From assembly GCF_015477355.1 (NCBI RefSeq), contig NZ_JADLRJ010000004.1, positions 248,001-312,000 of the forward strand: a stretch of 64,000 nucleotides of DNA, read 5' to 3'. Within the stretch, counting starts at the first letter, position 1. Each line of letters starts with the position of its first letter. A program made the position numbers and the translations under genes. This document shows, one piece after another, positions 35,227-42,778 of this stretch. This DNA comes from Nocardia blacklockiae (lineage in GTDB: Bacteria; Actinomycetota; Actinomycetes; Mycobacteriales; Mycobacteriaceae). The notes below the pieces were generated by a model, which had not been told where the DNA came from, did not search any database, and saw only the letters and a program-made list of their open reading frames with translations.

Positions 35227-35346
35227 GTGGAACGTCTGCCACACGCGATTCACGACGCAGTGACACAGACAGCTGTGCCCGCTCACAAGAATTGCCCCGG
35301 ACACATTGTGGCGAAATTATTTTTTCTTCAACTATCAGTCGACTGA
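35227..35346 (+). CDS. Possible 39-residue small ORF
   Basis: GTG 35227 follows GGAGGG by five bases and opens a 39-codon frame (MERLPHAIHDAV...LFFLQLSVD). Its stop lies inside a 16-base palindrome. The good ribosome binding site is the only support; codon use becomes AT-rich at the end. It sits between convergent genes and may be chance. Confidence 0.25.
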   Translation: MERLPHAIHDAVTQTAVPAHKNCPGHIVAKLFFLQLSVD

Positions 35347-35348
35347 TA
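35333..35348. promoter_or_regulatory. Perfect 16-base palindrome
   Basis: TATCAGTC is followed immediately by its reverse complement GACTGATA, directly after a T-rich stretch. With no loop it is better read as a dimeric-regulator site than as a terminator. It lies 36 bases beyond the end of the AraC-type gene. Confidence 0.45.
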
Positions 35349-35383
35349 TCGCCGGGAGGCGCGGCCGGAATATCCGCCCGAAA

Positions 35384-36421
35384 CTACTTACGCAATACCG
35401 ATTGCCGGTACGCACGCGGGGACATCCCGCGCCAGCGGGTGAAGGCGTGGGTGAAGTTCGCGGTCTCGGCGTAGCCCAGGCGACGCGCCACATCCTCCAC
35501 CGTCGCGGAGGTGCGCAGCAGCTCAGCGGCCTTGATCTCGCGCACGTTGTTGAGCAGGCCGCGGAAGGTGGCGCCCTCGTCGGCCAGCCGGCGGCGCAGT
35601 GTGCGCACGGTGACGTGCAACTCCGCGGCAATCTCGACCATCGACGGCATCCGGTCCGGGTCGCTGAGCAGCCGTTCGCGCACCTTCGCGGTCAACTGCC
35701 AGCTCGAGCCGAGCAACTGCCGCAGGGCCTCCCGGCACTGCCGCTCGATGGCCGAGGCGGTGCGCGAATCCGATTGCGGCATCGGGTGATCCAGGAAGGA
35801 CCGGGGCAGCCGCACGAGATTGCGCGGACACTCGAAGGCCACCGGGTGCCGGTCGAACGGGGTGATGCCGGACAGCTCCGCACCGCGCTCGGCGGAGATC
35901 TGCATCTCGACGCCCAGGACCGGGATCTCCACGTCGAGCAACTCGCCGGCCATGAACACGAAGGCCACCTCCCGCTCGACGAAGAAGGCTCGCACGTCCG
36001 CGGGGATCTTGTCGCCGTCGACGACGATCGCGACCTCGTCGCCGCGGTCCTCGAGCGAGTAGCGGGCCGCGACGGAGACCAGGTCCTGGTAGCGGACCGT
36101 GATCGACAGAACGTCCCCGATGGTGGGGCTCACCAGCGCCGCGAGACCCACCATGCCGCCCTTGCCGATGGTGGCGTGGCGCGCGGTCTGCACGCCCAGG
36201 CCGGGCACGTCGCCGAGGTGGCCGAGCAGATTTCTGGCAACATCGAATTCCTGATCCGGCCAGATTTCCGCATTCTCGTCGTCCAGGACGTCGGGAGATA
36301 TTCCTGTCCCAGTCAATAACAATGTTTCGTCCAGACCGTGCGCCTGCCCGACACTGACCATCATCCGCACGCTGACGCTGCTGTGAGGTAGCACGCCGGG
36401 CGGTACACCGAACGAAACCAC
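35384..36421 (-). CDS. AraC-family regulator (OruR/ArgR-like)
   Basis: A 345-residue regulator. Residues 20-210 match the arabinose-binding-like sensor domain of the OruR group, and residues 255-340 hold the two helix-turn-helix motifs (MVEIAAELHVTVRTLRRRL and VEDVARRLGYAETANFTHAF), followed by the RWRGMSPRAYR signature. Start GTG 36421 lacks a clear ribosome binding site; an ATG pair at 36364 is an alternative. It is divergent from the LTP small protein and is its likely regulator. Confidence 0.88.
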   Translation of the reverse strand: MVSFGVPPGVLPHSSVSVRMMVSVGQAHGLDETLLLTGTGISPDVLDDENAEIWPDQEFDVARNLLGHLGDVPGLGVQTARHATIGKGGMVGLAALVSPTIGDVLSITVRYQDLVSVAARYSLEDRGDEVAIVVDGDKIPADVRAFFVEREVAFVFMAGELLDVEIPVLGVEMQISAERGAELSGITPFDRHPVAFECPRNLVRLPRSFLDHPMPQSDSRTASAIERQCREALRQLLGSSWQLTAKVRERLLSDPDRMPSMVEIAAELHVTVRTLRRRLADEGATFRGLLNNVREIKAAELLRTSATVEDVARRLGYAETANFTHAFTRWRGMSPRAYRQSVLRK

Positions 36422-36561
36422 TGTCCGAAATTACCAATAATCCGTCCCGTCGGCACATTCTTTCGAAAGGAAACGCTGAATAGTCTCGACGACACCGGCA
36501 GCCGCCGCCCGGCAGGGCGGCCCGCCGAAGGGTTTCCGGTATCGAGAAAGAGGCCTCCGAC

Positions 36562-36738
36562 GTGGACATGTTCAGTACCTGCTGGATCGAGCCCCTCCAG
36601 CTGACACCCCAGAAGGCCCACGCCATCATGCAGATGCATCTGACCTGCCGCACCGAGGAGTGTCCACGCCGCCGGGCCGCGGTGCGGACCCTGGTCGAGG
36701 CCGGACGCCTGGTTCCCGACTCCTCGCGGGTGCGCTGA
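36562..36738 (+). CDS. LTP-motif small Cys/His protein
   Basis: A 58-residue soluble protein from GTG 36562 (AGAGG eight bases upstream); ATG 36568 gives 56 residues. It reads CWIEPLQLTPQKAHAIM then MQMHLTCRTEECPRRRAAV and ends LVPDSSRVR. The spacing Cys-x-Glu-Pro, LTP-x-KA, His, Cys-x4-Cys suggests a small metal- or redox-active fold. The module before the glycosyltransferase at 33669 is a second, divergent copy. Its divergent position to an AraC regulator indicates controlled expression. Function unknown. Confidence 0.7.
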   Translation: MDMFSTCWIEPLQLTPQKAHAIMQMHLTCRTEECPRRRAAVRTLVEAGRLVPDSSRVR

Positions 36739-36750
36739 CCCGGGGGCCGC

Positions 36751-37545
36751 TCAGTCGAGCGCGCGCCAGCGCCAGGTCATCTCGGCCGCAAGCGGCTCCT
36801 GCGGCGTGACCGTGCACGGATCGGTGTTGAGCCCGTTCGGCGGGCCGGATTGTGGTTCGACACAGACCGTCTCGGCCGGGAGGTCGTACACCACCACCCA
36901 CCGCAGCGGGCTGGCGACGACTAATTCGAGGGCGCCCGGCCAGGTGAGCGTCACCTGCACGCCGTCGGGCATGGCGAAGCAGTCGTCCCACGGGCCCGGG
37001 AGCGGTGCGATGCGATTGCCGTCGGGCAGGTAGTCCGCGCCGCGTTCCTCCTGCCAGGCGGGCGCGAAGTCGATCTGCACCGCCGGGCCGTCCGGTGTCA
37101 GGCGGCGCCGGAACCACGGGTGCCAGCCGACCTGCGCCGGGAAGGGGTGCTCGGCCGCCTCGACGCTCATCCGGAAGGAGGCCGAGTCAGCGGCCAGTTC
37201 GAAGCTCTGCGTCACTCGTCCGGCGAACGGCCACGGGTCGCGGAGTTCCTGTGCGAGAACGACTTCGGTGTCGCTGTGGGTCACGACCCGCCACGGGTGG
37301 TCGCGCACGGTGCCGTGGATGGCATGCGGTTCGGCGTTGCGCGGTAGTTGGTAGGTGCGGCCCTCCCAGTCCAGCACCCCGTCGCGCAGGCGACCGCACC
37401 ACGGGGCCATGGGAAAACTGCCGAAACGCTCGCCGGTGCGCAGTACGTCGAGTGCGCCGACGCGGAAGCTCGCGACGCGGCCCGTGCCGGCGTTCACCGC
37501 CAGCCGCGCGGCACCGGCAACCAGGTCCAGGATCTCGTCGGCCAT
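36751..37545 (-). CDS. Aldose 1-epimerase family protein
   Basis: A 264-residue beta-sandwich of the galactose mutarotase superfamily. It contains HAIHGTVRDHPW with the catalytic-type His, the later VGWHPWFRR, and the C-terminal VCVEPQSGPPNGLN that carries the general-base Glu. It interconverts alpha and beta anomers of hexoses. ATG 37545 has GAGGAGG five bases upstream; the longer open frame is not used. It ends 12 bases from the convergent LTP small gene. Confidence 0.88.
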   Translation of the reverse strand: MADEILDLVAGAARLAVNAGTGRVASFRVGALDVLRTGERFGSFPMAPWCGRLRDGVLDWEGRTYQLPRNAEPHAIHGTVRDHPWRVVTHSDTEVVLAQELRDPWPFAGRVTQSFELAADSASFRMSVEAAEHPFPAQVGWHPWFRRRLTPDGPAVQIDFAPAWQEERGADYLPDGNRIAPLPGPWDDCFAMPDGVQVTLTWPGALELVVASPLRWVVVYDLPAETVCVEPQSGPPNGLNTDPCTVTPQEPLAAEMTWRWRALD

Positions 37546-37633
37546 CCCCGCCTCCTCGCTTCGACAGCGGGCTGCGCTTTCCGCCCGGCTCGTCCAGCAT
37601 GGCACAGCGGGGTGACAGGCCCGGGCGGCCGGT

Positions 37634-38233
37634 TTACCGGTCGGCGGCCCAGGCGTCGGTCCAGCGGCGGGCGATGCGGGTGGCGCGGGCGGTGGGCATG
37701 CGGTCGGGTTCGGTCAGGATCGCGATCGTCAGGCCGTCCAGCAGGGCCAGCAATTCGGCTGCGGCGTCGGGATTCTCGTCGGCGCGGGCCGGGTGCACGG
37801 CGGCCAGGGCGCGGGCGAGGATGTCCTCGGTGCGCTGCCACTGGCCGCGGTGCAGCGCGGCGATCTCGGGGTCGTGGGCGGCGCGGGCCGCGAGCGCGAG
37901 CCAGACGCGGGCCAAGATGTCGTCGGCGGCGGGGGCGATGAGCAGATCGGTCAGGCGGTGCAGGCGGTCGAGCGGCGGCAGGTCGGCGACGCCGGACTCG
38001 AGGAAGCGGCGGGTCGCCTCGTCCCGGACGTGCTCCCACACCTTCAGCAGCAGGTCGTTCTTGGTCGAGAAGTAGTACTGCACCGTCCCGATCGACACGC
38101 CCGCGCGGGCGGCCAAAGTGCGGATGCTGACACCCTCGATGCCGTCCTCGGCGATCACCTCGGCCAGCCGGTCCAGCAGCGCGCGGCGGCGGTCGGTGGC
38201 CTCGGCGGTCGGTGCCGCCTGCCTAGCGCCCAT
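37634..38233 (-). CDS. TetR-family repressor
   Basis: A 199-residue TetR regulator. The N-terminal helix-turn-helix (about 18-62: VSIRTLAARAGVSIGTVQYY then FSTKNDLL) is clear, with a helical ligand domain following. Its ATG overlaps the end of the preceding membrane-protein gene, so it is the third gene of an operon. Two copies of a partial palindrome around the operon promoter are its likely sites, giving negative autoregulation. Confidence 0.9.
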   Translation of the reverse strand: MGARQAAPTAEATDRRRALLDRLAEVIAEDGIEGVSIRTLAARAGVSIGTVQYYFSTKNDLLLKVWEHVRDEATRRFLESGVADLPPLDRLHRLTDLLIAPAADDILARVWLALAARAAHDPEIAALHRGQWQRTEDILARALAAVHPARADENPDAAAELLALLDGLTIAILTEPDRMPTARATRIARRWTDAWAADR

Positions 38234-38648
38234 CGCGCCGACTCCTCTCCGGCCGGTTGCGATCCTGATAGTAGCGCCACGCCGCCGCGCCGAGTTGCCG
38301 TGCCACGGCGACCGGTTCGCGGCGACCGTCGCCGGTCGGCCGGTCCGCCACGGCCGCGAAGAACAACAGCAGAATCCCGATGCCGCCGACGCCGAAGTAG
38401 ACGGTGTCGCCCAGCAGCCCCACGATCATGCGCGCCGATTCGTGCTCCTCCCCCGCCAGCGCGGGCATGATCGCGCCGAGTTGCAGCCACCGCAGAGCCT
38501 CCGCGACCAGCCACGCCGCTGCCGCCGCGACCGTCGCCCACCCCGCGACCCGGTACCGCCGGGCCCAGCGCACACCGCACGCCATCGACGCGACGGCCAG
38601 CACCACGACCACGACCTCACTCGCCCCGAACAGCGCCGGCCCGGCCAT
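38223..38648 (-). CDS. Four-helix membrane protein in a TetR operon
   Basis: A 141-residue membrane protein with four hydrophobic helices and a basic C-terminus. The first (EVVVVVLAVASMACGV) starts near the N-terminus and the last is GIGILLLFFAAVA. Its ATG shares one base with the previous stop (TGATG), and its stop lies past the TetR start. No family recognised. It probably works together with the 102-residue protein upstream, perhaps as a small transporter or sensor controlled by TetR. Confidence 0.75.
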   Translation of the reverse strand: MAGPALFGASEVVVVVLAVASMACGVRWARRYRVAGWATVAAAAAWLVAEALRWLQLGAIMPALAGEEHESARMIVGLLGDTVYFGVGGIGILLLFFAAVADRPTGDGRREPVAVARQLGAAAWRYYQDRNRPERSRRDGR

Positions 38649-38956
38649 CAACGCACCGCCCGGTCGACACGCGGCCGCCGCGCGATGGCCACCAGCAGCA
38701 GCGCCCAGGCCAGCGCCACCAGCAGATTGCGCACTCCCGCACCGAATTCCATGCGCTCGGTGATCCCCTCCGCACCCCCGCCGCCGAACCACATCGCCCG
38801 CCCGGTCACCACCCCGACGGCCGATCCCACTACCGCCACCGCGGCCGCCGCCATCGCATACCGAAACGCCGTCCCCATCCGCCGCCGGTAGTACAACACC
38901 ATCGCCACCCCCACAAGCGGGGCACACAACCCCACGAGCTCGACCAGCCGCAACAT
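38648..38956 (-). CDS. Three-helix membrane protein, first gene of the TetR operon
   Basis: A 102-residue membrane protein with hydrophobic segments at about 5-24, 31-52 and 76-93 (LVALAWALLLVAIA). ATG 38956 has AGGGAG six bases upstream. It heads the operon driven by the promoter at 38987-39016. No family recognised; size and pairing with the next gene resemble small two-component membrane systems. Confidence 0.75.
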   Translation of the reverse strand: MLRLVELVGLCAPLVGVAMVLYYRRRMGTAFRYAMAAAAVAVVGSAVGVVTGRAMWFGGGGAEGITERMEFGAGVRNLLVALAWALLLVAIARRPRVDRAVR

Positions 38957-38967
38957 GAACCACTCCC

Positions 38968-39030
38968 TTCATACGTTCGTATTGCAAAGATAGGAAACCG
39001 TCGTCCCCACTGTCAATACAGTCGTATGAA
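38968..39030 (-). promoter_or_regulatory. TetR-operon promoter flanked by two operators
   Basis: On the minus strand a -35 TTGACA (39016-39011) and -10 TATCTT (38992-38987) are separated by 18 bases. TTCATACGTTCGTATTG (38968-38984) and, inverted, CAATACAGTCGTATGAA (39014-39030) are two copies of one partial palindrome, centred 46 bases apart. One copy overlaps the -35 and the other the expected start point. This is the pattern of TetR autorepression. Confidence 0.75.
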
Positions 39031-39073
39031 TCTGCTGGTGAGATGGCCTATCGAGCCCGCAACCCGACCAAGT

Positions 39074-39211
39074 GGCCTGCCGAAGTAGAAGGCGAAAACG
39101 CACGGCCCTGCCGACGCGGCACGCAATCCGAACCGAACGCACTGCCCTGCCGAAACGGCACACGATCCGAGTCGACGCACCGGCCCAGCCGAGGCAGCAT
39201 GCGGCACGAGC
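39074..39211. repeat. Degenerate 38-39-base tandem repeat
   Basis: Three to four imperfect units lie head to tail: 39074-39103 (shortened), 39104-39142, 39143-39180 and 39181-39211 (diverged). Shared features are CCCTGCCGA, CGGCAC, ATCCGA and CGNACGCAC. The period is not a stable multiple of three and no good coding frame spans it. It lies between the TetR operon promoter and the end of glpR. Confidence 0.6.
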
Positions 39212-39264
39212 AGTGACGTAGCCAGTTGTGCGGTGGATGGGGAGCGCGGAATGCGCCCTGGGGG

Positions 39265-40566
39265 CTATTCGCCTGCGGCGCGGCGGATCTCGCCGCCGGC
39301 GGCGCGATTGCGGGTGGCGCGGGCGGCCGCGGCGTCGAAGGTTTCCAGGTGGTCGAAGGCGGCGTCCTCGTCGTCGACGTCGAGCACGACCGCGCGGCGG
39401 CGCAGGACGCGGGCGGCGTCGCGGTCGAGGGTGGCGCGGTCCTCGCGGGCCTGGCGGGTGTCGGCGACGCGGTCCGGGTGCTGCCGGTCGCGGGACAGGC
39501 GCGCGGCGCGGCGGCGGCGGATCTCCTCCTCCATGCGCACCTGGCGGCGTAGGTAGCCCAGGTAGGTGCCCAGCACCAGCACCGACAGCGCGCACCCCCA
39601 CCACAGCATCGGCGCGACGGCGAACGCGAAGGCGCCGAACATCAACGCGCTCAGCACCAATCCGAGCGCGGTGCGCTGCCGGAACCGGTAGCGCATCCGG
39701 CGCGCCATCGCGTCGGACTCCGGATCGTAACCGCCGCGGCCGCGCCTGCTCGGCACGTAATCCGCGGCGTCGGAATCGGTTTCGGCCGGCTCCGGTAGCA
39801 GCGCCGGGTCCGCGGAGCGGGCCGGGGGGATGCGCGCCATGGCCGGGGCGCGGTCGTCGGCGGCGTCTTCGTCGTAGCCGGAGTCGACGGGCTCGGCGGC
39901 GTCGTAACCGGGTTCGTCGTCGCGAGCTTCGGCGTAATCGCCTGTGCCACGACCGGATTCCGCGTAACCGTCTGCGTCACGACCGGATTCAGCGTAATCG
40001 CCTGCGTCACGACCGGATTCAGCGTAATCGCCTGCGTCACGGCGGGATCTGGCGTAATCGCCTGCGTCACGGCGGGATTCGCCGTAGTCGTCCGTACGAT
40101 CGGCGTCCGGGTCGTCGATGTCGTCCCGCGCGCCCAGCGCGGAGTCATCGGCCGCGGCGACGTCGCCGTCCGTCTCGGCCGTCTCGGCGTCGTCGACCTC
40201 GGTGGTCTCGGCCTCGAGGATGTCGCTGTCGTCCTCGGCCCGCGCGGGCTCGGGATCGCGGTCGCGGGCGGTCTCGTCGTCGTGCTCGGTGACGGTCTCA
40301 TCGGCCGATGTCGTCATCCGATCCTCCGCATCATCGCCTAGGGAAAGCTTTCTGTGCACGCGGGTCGGTACCCAGTCCGGGTCGGATTCGTGCCCGGCGG
40401 CCGGGCCGTTCTTCATACGTCGCTTGGTGCCGCCGCGATGCAGCACCCGGGTGGCCAGCGCGGCGTCCGTGGTCCGCCGGATGCGCGGGTGCCGGTCGGC
40501 GAGCATCGGGAACAGCACGAAGACCCAGAGCACGACCAGACCGACCCACAAGATCGAATTCGGCAT
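39265..40566 (-). CDS. glpR: GlpR/SepX-type divisome membrane protein
   Basis: A 433-residue membrane protein. One helix at the extreme N-terminus (ILWVGLVVLWVFVLFPMLA), a long acidic cytosolic region (about 75-280) with a ten-residue repeat, two adjacent helices (LGLVLSALMFGAFAFAV, MLWWGCALSVLVLGTYLGYL), and an Arg-rich C-terminus. The order matches Rv0996, Corynebacterium GlpR and Streptomyces SepX, membrane receptors in cell division. ATG 40566 has GGAGGT nine bases upstream; GTG 40575 is too close. It lies next to rimJ and the Glp/MoeA gene, its known partner. Confidence 0.85.
   Translation of the reverse strand: MPNSILWVGLVVLWVFVLFPMLADRHPRIRRTTDAALATRVLHRGGTKRRMKNGPAAGHESDPDWVPTRVHRKLSLGDDAEDRMTTSADETVTEHDDETARDRDPEPARAEDDSDILEAETTEVDDAETAETDGDVAAADDSALGARDDIDDPDADRTDDYGESRRDAGDYARSRRDAGDYAESGRDAGDYAESGRDADGYAESGRGTGDYAEARDDEPGYDAAEPVDSGYDEDAADDRAPAMARIPPARSADPALLPEPAETDSDAADYVPSRRGRGGYDPESDAMARRMRYRFRQRTALGLVLSALMFGAFAFAVAPMLWWGCALSVLVLGTYLGYLRRQVRMEEEIRRRRAARLSRDRQHPDRVADTRQAREDRATLDRDAARVLRRRAVVLDVDDEDAAFDHLETFDAAAARATRNRAAGGEIRRAAGE
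39931..40090 (-). repeat. 30-base tandem repeat inside glpR, about 5.3 copies
   Basis: Head-to-tail 30-base units (39931-39960, 39961-39990, 39991-40020, 40021-40050, 40051-40080, partial beyond) encode the ten-residue unit DAGDYAESGR with small variations. DNA identity between units is high, so copy number can change by slippage. It lengthens the disordered cytosolic arm of GlpR. Confidence 0.92.
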
Positions 40567-40799
40567 CGCGCTCACACCTCCGTCCCCGCCTGGCTGTTGT
40601 CCCTTCGACGGCTGTCACCTCGGCACCGCCGCAGCGCCCCGTGGCCGCGCCGGTTATACCGCCGCCCCGTCGGGTCACTTCGCCGGCTCCCTTCCGGTAG
40701 CACGGAACGCACCACCGACGTCCGTAGGCTAGTGCCGTGCCACAGGAATATCCCGCAGGCGCGCCGCCCACACCAGTCACACGGGTAACACAAAGGAAA

Positions 40800-41456
40800 T
40801 TACGGGAAGGTGGCGCGGCCCGCTCGGACCAGGCGGTCGACCACCGTGGTGGTGATCTCCTCCGCGGTGATCGCCACGAGTAGGTGGTCGCGCCAGGAGC
40901 CGTCGACGTCGAGGTAGCGGCGGAGCAGGCCCTCCTCGCGGAAGCCGACGTTGCGGAGCACGGCCTGGCTGGGCAGATTCTCGGGGCGGACGGTGGCTTC
41001 CACGCGATGCAGGCCGACGGGCCCGAAGCAGTGGTCCAGGCCCAGCGCGAGGGCGGCGGTGGCGACGCCCTGGCCGCCGACGTCCTTGGCGACCCAATAG
41101 CCGATCCACGCCGAGCGCAGCGCGCCGCGCACGATATTGCCGATGGTGAGTTGCCCGGCGAACGACCCGTCCACCTCGATCACCAGCGGGATCATCGCCC
41201 CGCGGCGCGCCTCGGCCTTGAGGCTCGACCACAGCGACGGCCAATTGGACGGGTGGTTGCGCGCCTCCCACGAGCCGCGGCCGGTCGGCTCCCACGGCTC
41301 CAGATGCTCGCGGTCACGCACCCGGATGCGCGCCCACGCGGCGGCGTCGCGCAGGCGGATCGGGCGCAGCGTCACCCGGCCGCCGGCCACCCGCACCGGA
41401 CCCAGGTGTGCGGGCCAGCCCGGATGCTGTGCCGTCCGGAACACGTTCATGTCCAC
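40800..41456 (-). CDS. rimJ: GNAT N-acetyltransferase, RimJ-type
   Basis: A 218-residue acetyltransferase of the RimJ/RimL group: strand TLRPIRLRDAAAW, the acetyl-CoA motif region DVGGQGVATAALAL, and the closing ENLPSQAVLRNVGFREEG. Family members acetylate N-terminal amino groups, but the exact target is unknown here. GTG 41456 starts just after the Glp/MoeA stop. It lies between glp and glpR, the same order as Rv0994-Rv0996. Confidence 0.9.
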   Translation of the reverse strand: MDMNVFRTAQHPGWPAHLGPVRVAGGRVTLRPIRLRDAAAWARIRVRDREHLEPWEPTGRGSWEARNHPSNWPSLWSSLKAEARRGAMIPLVIEVDGSFAGQLTIGNIVRGALRSAWIGYWVAKDVGGQGVATAALALGLDHCFGPVGLHRVEATVRPENLPSQAVLRNVGFREEGLLRRYLDVDGSWRDHLLVAITAEEITTTVVDRLVRAGRATFP

Positions 41457-41459
41457 ATC

Positions 41460-42713
41460 TCACCCGCGCTGGGCGAGAAAGGCGACCGGAACCTCGTCAC
41501 CGGTACGCACCTCGGTGACCTCCGGATCCAACACGATCAGACTGTTCGCCTCGGCCAGTGTCGACAACAGGTGCGAGGACCCGTTGCCGCCGAGCGGTTG
41601 CACCAGATACTCGCTCGTCTGCTCGTCGCGCATGAGCTGGGCCCGCAGGTAGCCGCGGCGGCCCGGCATCGACGCGATCGGCATGATGGTGCGCGCCCGC
41701 ACCACCCGGCGCATCGGATGCCGCCGCCCGAGCGCTATGCGGATCAGCGGCCGCACCATCACCTCGAAAACCACCAGTGCCCCAACGGGATTCGACGGCA
41801 GCAGGAAGGTCGGCACCTCGTCGCGGCCGAGCCGGCCGAACCCCTGCACCGACCCGGGATGCATGGCGACCCGGGCGATCTCCAGCTCCCCCAGCCCGGC
41901 CAGCGCCTCGCGGATCTGCTCGGACGCCCACCCGCCGACCGCACCGGCGATCACCACCACCTCGGAACGGACCAGCTGGCCCTCCACCACATCGCGCAGC
42001 CGCCCCGGATCGGCGCTGACGATGCCCACCCGGTTCACGTCCGCACCCGCGTCGCGCGCGGCGGCGGCCAGCGCGTAGGAGTTCACGTCGTACACCTGCC
42101 CCGGCCCGGGCGTGCGATCGATGTCGACCAGCTCGCCGCCGATCGAGATCACCGACAGCCGCGGCCGCGGATGCACCAGCACCTTGTCCCGGCCCACCGC
42201 CGCCAGCAACCCGACCTGCGCGGCCCCGATGATGGTGCCCGCCCGCACCGCGATGTCGCCGGGCTGCACGTCGTCGCCGATGCGGCGCACGTAGTCGCCG
42301 GAACGCACGGGCTCGTATACCTTGAGCCGCACCCGCCCGCCGTCGGTGAAGTCCAGCGGCAGCACCGCGTCGGCGAGCGTCGGCAGCGGCGCGCCGGTGT
42401 CGACGCGCACGGTCTGGCGCGGCTGCAACCGGATCGGCTGACGCGACCCGGCGGCGACCTCGCCGACCACCGGCAGCGACAGGTCGATCGGCTCGCCCTC
42501 CTCGTCGCGGATATCGGCGCCCGCGCCCTGCACGTCGACGCTGCGCACGGCGTATCCGTCGATGGCCGCCTGGTCGAAACCCGGCAGCGGCCGCTCGGTG
42601 ACGACGTCCTCGGCACACAGCAGACCCTGGGCCTCGGAGATCGCGACCCGGACGGGCCGCGGGGCGACGGCCGCCGCGGTCACCTTGATCTGCTGGTCCT
42701 CAACCGAGCGCAT
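41460..42713 (-). CDS. glp: Gephyrin-like protein Glp / MoeA paralogue
   Basis: A 417-residue MoeA-fold protein with the four-domain order of molybdopterin molybdotransferases: PLPGFDQAAIDGYAVRS near the start, TGAPLPTLADAVLP, and the central MPT-binding-like domain. The usual signature TGGVSxGxxD is replaced by AGAVGGWASEQ, so molybdenum insertion is doubtful. In Corynebacterium this position encodes Glp, which binds FtsZ and the membrane receptor GlpR; here glpR lies two genes downstream. The division role is inferred from order and the degenerate site. Confidence 0.85.
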   Translation of the reverse strand: MRSVEDQQIKVTAAAVAPRPVRVAISEAQGLLCAEDVVTERPLPGFDQAAIDGYAVRSVDVQGAGADIRDEEGEPIDLSLPVVGEVAAGSRQPIRLQPRQTVRVDTGAPLPTLADAVLPLDFTDGGRVRLKVYEPVRSGDYVRRIGDDVQPGDIAVRAGTIIGAAQVGLLAAVGRDKVLVHPRPRLSVISIGGELVDIDRTPGPGQVYDVNSYALAAAARDAGADVNRVGIVSADPGRLRDVVEGQLVRSEVVVIAGAVGGWASEQIREALAGLGELEIARVAMHPGSVQGFGRLGRDEVPTFLLPSNPVGALVVFEVMVRPLIRIALGRRHPMRRVVRARTIMPIASMPGRRGYLRAQLMRDEQTSEYLVQPLGGNGSSHLLSTLAEANSLIVLDPEVTEVRTGDEVPVAFLAQRG

Positions 42714-42778
42714 GCAGCCCTTCCCTCATAGTCCGGCGTCCCTGCGACCCCGCACGACGAGAAACCGAGCCGCACCCG

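Noticed and set aside
38969-39604. 211-codon Arg/Pro-rich open frame on the minus strand
   Set aside because: It overlaps the TetR promoter, the degenerate repeat and the end of glpR in another frame; no motif.
39931-40090. CRISPR-like regular repeats
   Set aside because: The 30-base units lie head to tail without spacers and are in frame inside glpR.
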